From Porphyromonadaceae bacterium (GTDB lineage: Bacteria; Bacteroidota; Bacteroidia; Bacteroidales; Tannerellaceae), in the NCBI GenBank assembly GCA_003517945.1, contig DOZP01000318.1, forward strand, positions 3,794-18,806: a stretch of 15,013 nt of DNA. The letters run 5' to 3'. The position numbers and the translations under genes were made by a program. The notes below the pieces were generated by a model, which worked only from the letters and a program-made list of their open reading frames with translations, was not told the DNA's origin and made no database searches. Below, piece after piece: positions 11,129 through 15,013 of the stretch (within the stretch, counting starts at the first letter, position 1; every line of letters begins with the position of its first letter).

Positions 11129-14100
11129 ATGAAGATCGGGATATTCATAGCCTTGCTTCTTGTTCCGGTGGCCGGGTTGTGTTCTTCGGATGTTAAGTTC
11201 TATAACATCAATGACTTGTATGGAGTTTCAGTCAATGACGCCTATTCAATATGCAAAGATGAAAAAGGATTTATCTGGGGAGGGACAAAAACCGGCATTT
11301 TGCGGATCTCGGAAAATGCTTGCCGGATGTACGAACTTCCCTATCGAACCACCGATTTTTATTTGACAAAGCTTGTTTACAGTGATTCGCTGTTGATTGC
11401 TTATGCAAATAACGGTCAGTTATTTAGGTATGACGAGCTTTATGATCGTTTTGATTTTACGGCGGATTTGAGGCAAGAACTGGGTCACCGTTACCTGGCA
11501 GTTACGGGAATCGTGATTGATAAAGACCGGAATTTGTGGATCGGAACGTCAGTCGGCTTGTTTAAATACGAAGATGCGGCATTTAAACCGGTTGAAACAA
11601 GTATAGACGTTCTGTGTATTACGGCGGCAGAGGATAATAATTTACTTTATGCTACGGAGCAGGGTTTCGGGCTTTTAAATATGGCTACAGGCAGAACGGA
11701 ACACCGTTATACATATACATCCGATGAGGATTATCGTGTGTCAAGTTTATTATATGAAAAGGAGAAGGAGCGATTTTTGATCGGCACGATCTCCATGGGG
11801 CTTTTCAGTTACCATTTGAAAGAAAAAGTGATTACCGCAATACTTGTCAAAAATTTTCCCAAACAACCGGTATTGGCGTTAAGGAAAAATTCGGACTCGA
11901 CCTTTTTAGCCGGAATTGACGGCCGGGGAGTGTGGGAGTTGAGCGGAAATGGAGAAAACGTGCTGAATATATATAAAGAAGATATGAATGACCCGTATAC
12001 GCTCCGGGGTAATGGTGTTTATGATATCTTTTGCGACGAAAATGAAAGAATCTGGGTTGCCTCGTTTACCGGCGGATTGTCGTTTTTCGACCGGAAAAAA
12101 CCGTTGGTGGATCAGATTACCCACCATATAAATGATTCAAATTCGTTGGTTAACAACTATGTAAACAAAGTAGTGGAAGACCGGCGTGGGAATTTGTGGT
12201 TTGCGACGAATAACGGCATAAGCTATTGGAATGTTTCTACAAACCGGTGGCTTACTTTTTTTCAGGATAAACAAGACGGCGCGAGCGTTTTTCTGGCTTT
12301 ATGCGAAGACGATGACGGCAATATCTGGGCCGGTTCGTACTCGTCGGGCGTTTATGTACTGGAAGGAAGTACGGGAAAAGTGATAAATCATTATTTCTAT
12401 GAAAAAGACGAGCATGGTTTTTCCGCAAGATTTGTTCGCGACTTATTGAAAGATAAGCAGGGCAATATCTGGATCGGAGGAACACATAATACGATTTGCT
12501 ATTTTAAATCGGAAGGCCGTTTCCGGACTTATGATCCTCAACCGATCAATTCATTGATGGAAATATCTTCAACTAAAATGCTGCTGGCATGTAGTTATGG
12601 CTTGCTTTCGTTGGAAAAAAATACGGGTGAATACGATATTTTGTTCGAAGGTTGCTTTGTGCAGGATGCCGTAGTTGTCGGCAATGATATATGGGCGGGA
12701 ACTTCCGGCGAAGGCCTGATACAGTATGATTACACCAACCGGTCGGTAAAAAAGTATACGGTTGCAGCGGGGCTTTTGTCAAACTATATCAGTAGCCTTG
12801 TTTATGAAAACGGATCTTTATGGCTTGGTACGGAAAAAGGTTTGTGCCGGTTCGATGTGGAAAATAAACAAGTATACACTTACCCATCTACAATACCTCT
12901 TTCATCATTGTCTTTTAATGTCAACTCCTGTATTAAGTTAAAGAACGGCGATTTGATGTGGGGAACAAATAATGGCGCGGTTTTGTTGAATCCGTCTTTA
13001 CTCTATCAGGAAGAAATCCGGGGAGAGATTTTTTTTCAGGATATCCGTATCTCGGGAAGTTCAATCCGTGAAAATGATGAGTTATTAAACAAAACTCCTG
13101 TCGACAGGCAAACAAAATTATCGCTGAATTACAATCAGAATAACTTCATAGTAGAATTACTCCCGATCGGAATGCATACGGGCGGAAATAAATTTTCATG
13201 GAAGCTGGAGGGTTTTGATGCCGAATGGAGTCACCCTTCCGCCCTCTCGTTTATCACATATACAAATCTTCCGGGCGGAACTTTCAACTTGCGAATAAGG
13301 ATGTACGACAGTTCGCTTTCGAAAATATCCGATGAACGTTCGCTTACGGTAAAGATTATTCCTCCGTTTTGGAAAACAAGGTGGTTTCGGTCAGGACTTG
13401 TGATTTTCATGCTGGCCGTTGTCTTCTATTTGTTAAGGACGTATTCGACTCGCCTGAAACAGCGGCATGCCAGAGAGAAAATTCGTTTTTTCACCAAGAT
13501 GGCGCATGATATACGAACTTCACTGACACTCATAAACGCGCCGATTGAAGAACTGAACAAAGCGCCGGAATTGTCGGAAAAATCCCGTTACTATCTGGGT
13601 CTGGCAACCGAACAATCGAAAAAAATATCTTTAGTCGCCAATCAGCTCCTTGATTTTCAAAAAGTAGATACCGGAAAAGAACAACTTTTTCCGACAAGCA
13701 CGGATATTGTAAAGTTAGTTGGCCGGCGGATACAAATGTTTGACGCGTCAGCCAAAAGAAGAAATATCGAATTGGTTTTTTCATCCGACAAAGATGTGTA
13801 TATAACAGCCGTTGATGAATTGAAAATAGAAAAAGTGGTTGATAACCTGCTTTCCAATGCCGTTAAATACTCGAATGCCGACAGTAAAATAGAAATTTCG
13901 CTTATTTGCCGGGAAAAAGAATGGATGTTGAAGATTAGAGACTACGGGATCGGGATCTCCGATGAGGCGAAAGAAAAACTGTTCCGGGAATTTTATAGAG
14001 GAGAAAATGCCGTAAATTCGAAAATAATCGGTTCCGGCATAGGACTGTTACTGATAAAAGATTATGTGAATATGCACAATGGCCGTGTTTTTATTGACAG

Positions 14101-15007
14101 TAAAGAGAACGAAGGCGCTTCTTTTAAAATCGTGATACCTTATAAAGATGTGAATGGCCTTCATCAGGCGACCGGTGCGGCGTCAAAAGCCGGAAGCGGG
14201 GAATTTGCGACTGCTTATGACGAATTGGTTATTGCGGAACATGATGCGAAAAAAGAAAAAAAACCGCATCTGTTGATTGTTGAAGATAATGATAATTTGC
14301 GTGATTTCCTGAAAGTGTCGTTTGGCGGGCAATTTCATATCTCTACGGCCAATGACGGGGTTGAAGCATGGGAGCATCTATGCCGTCAGATGCCGGATTT
14401 AGTTATTTCCGACATTATGATGCCGAATATGGACGGTTTCGGGTTATGTAAATTGATCAAATCGACATTTGAAACATCTCACATTCCGGTCATATTACTG
14501 ACGGCTCTTTCCGAAAAAAACAAACAACTGGAAGGTTTCGGATGGGGCGCCGACGATTATATTACCAAACCGTTTGACATGCCTCTTCTTTTGCAGCGGA
14601 TCAAATCAATCATTAAAAACCGGGAAGTAGTCAAAGAAAAAGCCTTGAAACTAATCAAACAAACCGAAGAAGAGCCGCCTCTGCTGTCCAACGAACTGAA
14701 TGACCGTTTTGTAAAAAAAGCGCTCGAAGCGGTACGTGAAAATATCTCGGACACGGAATTTGGGAAAGACGAATTTGCATCGGTCATGAACGTAAGCCCT
14801 TCGTTGCTGTATCAAAAAATGAAAGCGCTTACGGGACAATCTCCGACAGAGTTTATCCGCACAATCCGTTTTGACCACGCGCTTGAATTACTTCAATCCC
14901 GAAAACATACCGTGGCGGAAGTAAGTGAAATGTGTGGATATTCAAACGCCAACTATTTCAGTACGGCCTTCAAAAAACATTTTGGCAAGTCTCCCATAGA
15001 AGTCTGA
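11129..15007 (+). CDS. Hybrid two-component system sensor histidine kinase/response regulator (HTCS)
   Basis: One-protein sensor and transcription regulator of 1292 residues, complete, typical of Bacteroidetes polysaccharide loci. After a signal peptide (about 1-18) come two seven-bladed periplasmic propellers of Reg_prop repeats (recurring GFIWGGTKTG, NLWIGTSVG, NIWAGSYSSG, NLWFATNNG), then a Y_Y_Y domain (about 670-750; FSWKLEGFDAEW) and one membrane helix (about 755-769). The cytoplasmic half has the dimerisation/phosphoacceptor helix with His793 (MAHDIRTS), HATPase with N box DNLLSNAVKYS, G1 DYGIGI and G2 GSGIGL, a receiver domain with phospho-Asp1095 (SDIMMPNMDG) and KPF lysine, and a C-terminal AraC-type HTH (about 1195-1292; CGYSNANYFSTAFKKHFGKSP). 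It should bind a xylan-derived oligosaccharide in the periplasm and activate the locus. It lies 8 bp after GH95, so it probably shares its transcript. Confidence 0.95.
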   Translation: MKIGIFIALLLVPVAGLCSSDVKFYNINDLYGVSVNDAYSICKDEKGFIWGGTKTGILRISENACRMYELPYRTTDFYLTKLVYSDSLLIAYANNGQLFRYDELYDRFDFTADLRQELGHRYLAVTGIVIDKDRNLWIGTSVGLFKYEDAAFKPVETSIDVLCITAAEDNNLLYATEQGFGLLNMATGRTEHRYTYTSDEDYRVSSLLYEKEKERFLIGTISMGLFSYHLKEKVITAILVKNFPKQPVLALRKNSDSTFLAGIDGRGVWELSGNGENVLNIYKEDMNDPYTLRGNGVYDIFCDENERIWVASFTGGLSFFDRKKPLVDQITHHINDSNSLVNNYVNKVVEDRRGNLWFATNNGISYWNVSTNRWLTFFQDKQDGASVFLALCEDDDGNIWAGSYSSGVYVLEGSTGKVINHYFYEKDEHGFSARFVRDLLKDKQGNIWIGGTHNTICYFKSEGRFRTYDPQPINSLMEISSTKMLLACSYGLLSLEKNTGEYDILFEGCFVQDAVVVGNDIWAGTSGEGLIQYDYTNRSVKKYTVAAGLLSNYISSLVYENGSLWLGTEKGLCRFDVENKQVYTYPSTIPLSSLSFNVNSCIKLKNGDLMWGTNNGAVLLNPSLLYQEEIRGEIFFQDIRISGSSIRENDELLNKTPVDRQTKLSLNYNQNNFIVELLPIGMHTGGNKFSWKLEGFDAEWSHPSALSFITYTNLPGGTFNLRIRMYDSSLSKISDERSLTVKIIPPFWKTRWFRSGLVIFMLAVVFYLLRTYSTRLKQRHAREKIRFFTKMAHDIRTSLTLINAPIEELNKAPELSEKSRYYLGLATEQSKKISLVANQLLDFQKVDTGKEQLFPTSTDIVKLVGRRIQMFDASAKRRNIELVFSSDKDVYITAVDELKIEKVVDNLLSNAVKYSNADSKIEISLICREKEWMLKIRDYGIGISDEAKEKLFREFYRGENAVNSKIIGSGIGLLLIKDYVNMHNGRVFIDSKENEGASFKIVIPYKDVNGLHQATGAASKAGSGEFATAYDELVIAEHDAKKEKKPHLLIVEDNDNLRDFLKVSFGGQFHISTANDGVEAWEHLCRQMPDLVISDIMMPNMDGFGLCKLIKSTFETSHIPVILLTALSEKNKQLEGFGWGADDYITKPFDMPLLLQRIKSIIKNREVVKEKALKLIKQTEEEPPLLSNELNDRFVKKALEAVRENISDTEFGKDEFASVMNVSPSLLYQKMKALTGQSPTEFIRTIRFDHALELLQSRKHTVAEVSEMCGYSNANYFSTAFKKHFGKSPIEV

Positions 15008-15013
15008 TTTAAG

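Overview
The window is a carbohydrate-utilisation locus from a Bacteroidota bacterium, most likely of the order Bacteroidales. This rests on the gene content: a hybrid two-component system (HTCS) next to a run of secreted glycan hydrolases, a GPH-type sugar transporter, GH95/GH43/GH51/GH8 enzymes with signal peptides, and A/T-rich leaders without Shine-Dalgarno sites. All seven genes lie on the + strand and are packed tightly. No RNA gene, insertion sequence, CRISPR array or phage gene is seen. The genus cannot be fixed from the sequence alone.

Layout. (1) 1-959: C-terminal two thirds of an inner-membrane GPH sugar:cation symporter, cut by the window edge. (2) 973-3696: a 907-residue esterase with three catalytic domains (SGNH/CE6-like, CE1-like, a CBM48-like linker, second CE1-like). 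(3) 3736-5310: GH51 alpha-L-arabinofuranosidase. (4) 5319-6608: GH8 lipoprotein resembling reducing-end xylose-releasing exo-oligoxylanase (Rex). (5) 6658-8430: GH43 beta-xylosidase/arabinofuranosidase with a C-terminal beta-sandwich that seems to stop one strand early. (6) 8431-8690: the only sizeable intergenic gap, holding a 34-bp perfect palindrome, a repeated ATTCCGTT word and a candidate promoter. (7) 8691-11120: GH95 alpha-L-fucosidase/alpha-L-galactosidase. (8) 11129-15007: full-length HTCS sensor-regulator, 8 bp after GH95.

How it works together (inference from families). The set fits breakdown of a heavily decorated arabinoxylan or glucuronoarabinoxylan of cereal type. The esterase would remove acetyl and feruloyl groups. 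GH51 and GH43 would remove arabinose and/or terminal xylose. GH95 would remove a terminal L-galactose (or L-fucose). The GH8 enzyme would shorten xylo-oligosaccharides from the reducing end. The GPH symporter would import the small products, and the HTCS would sense a periplasmic oligosaccharide and switch the locus on. The window has no SusC/SusD pair, endo-xylanase (GH10) or alpha-glucuronidase (GH67/GH115); these would have to lie outside it. The parts are known families. The least ordinary features are the triple esterase, the apparently damaged end of GH43, and the pairing of GH95 with the regulator gene in one short transcription unit.
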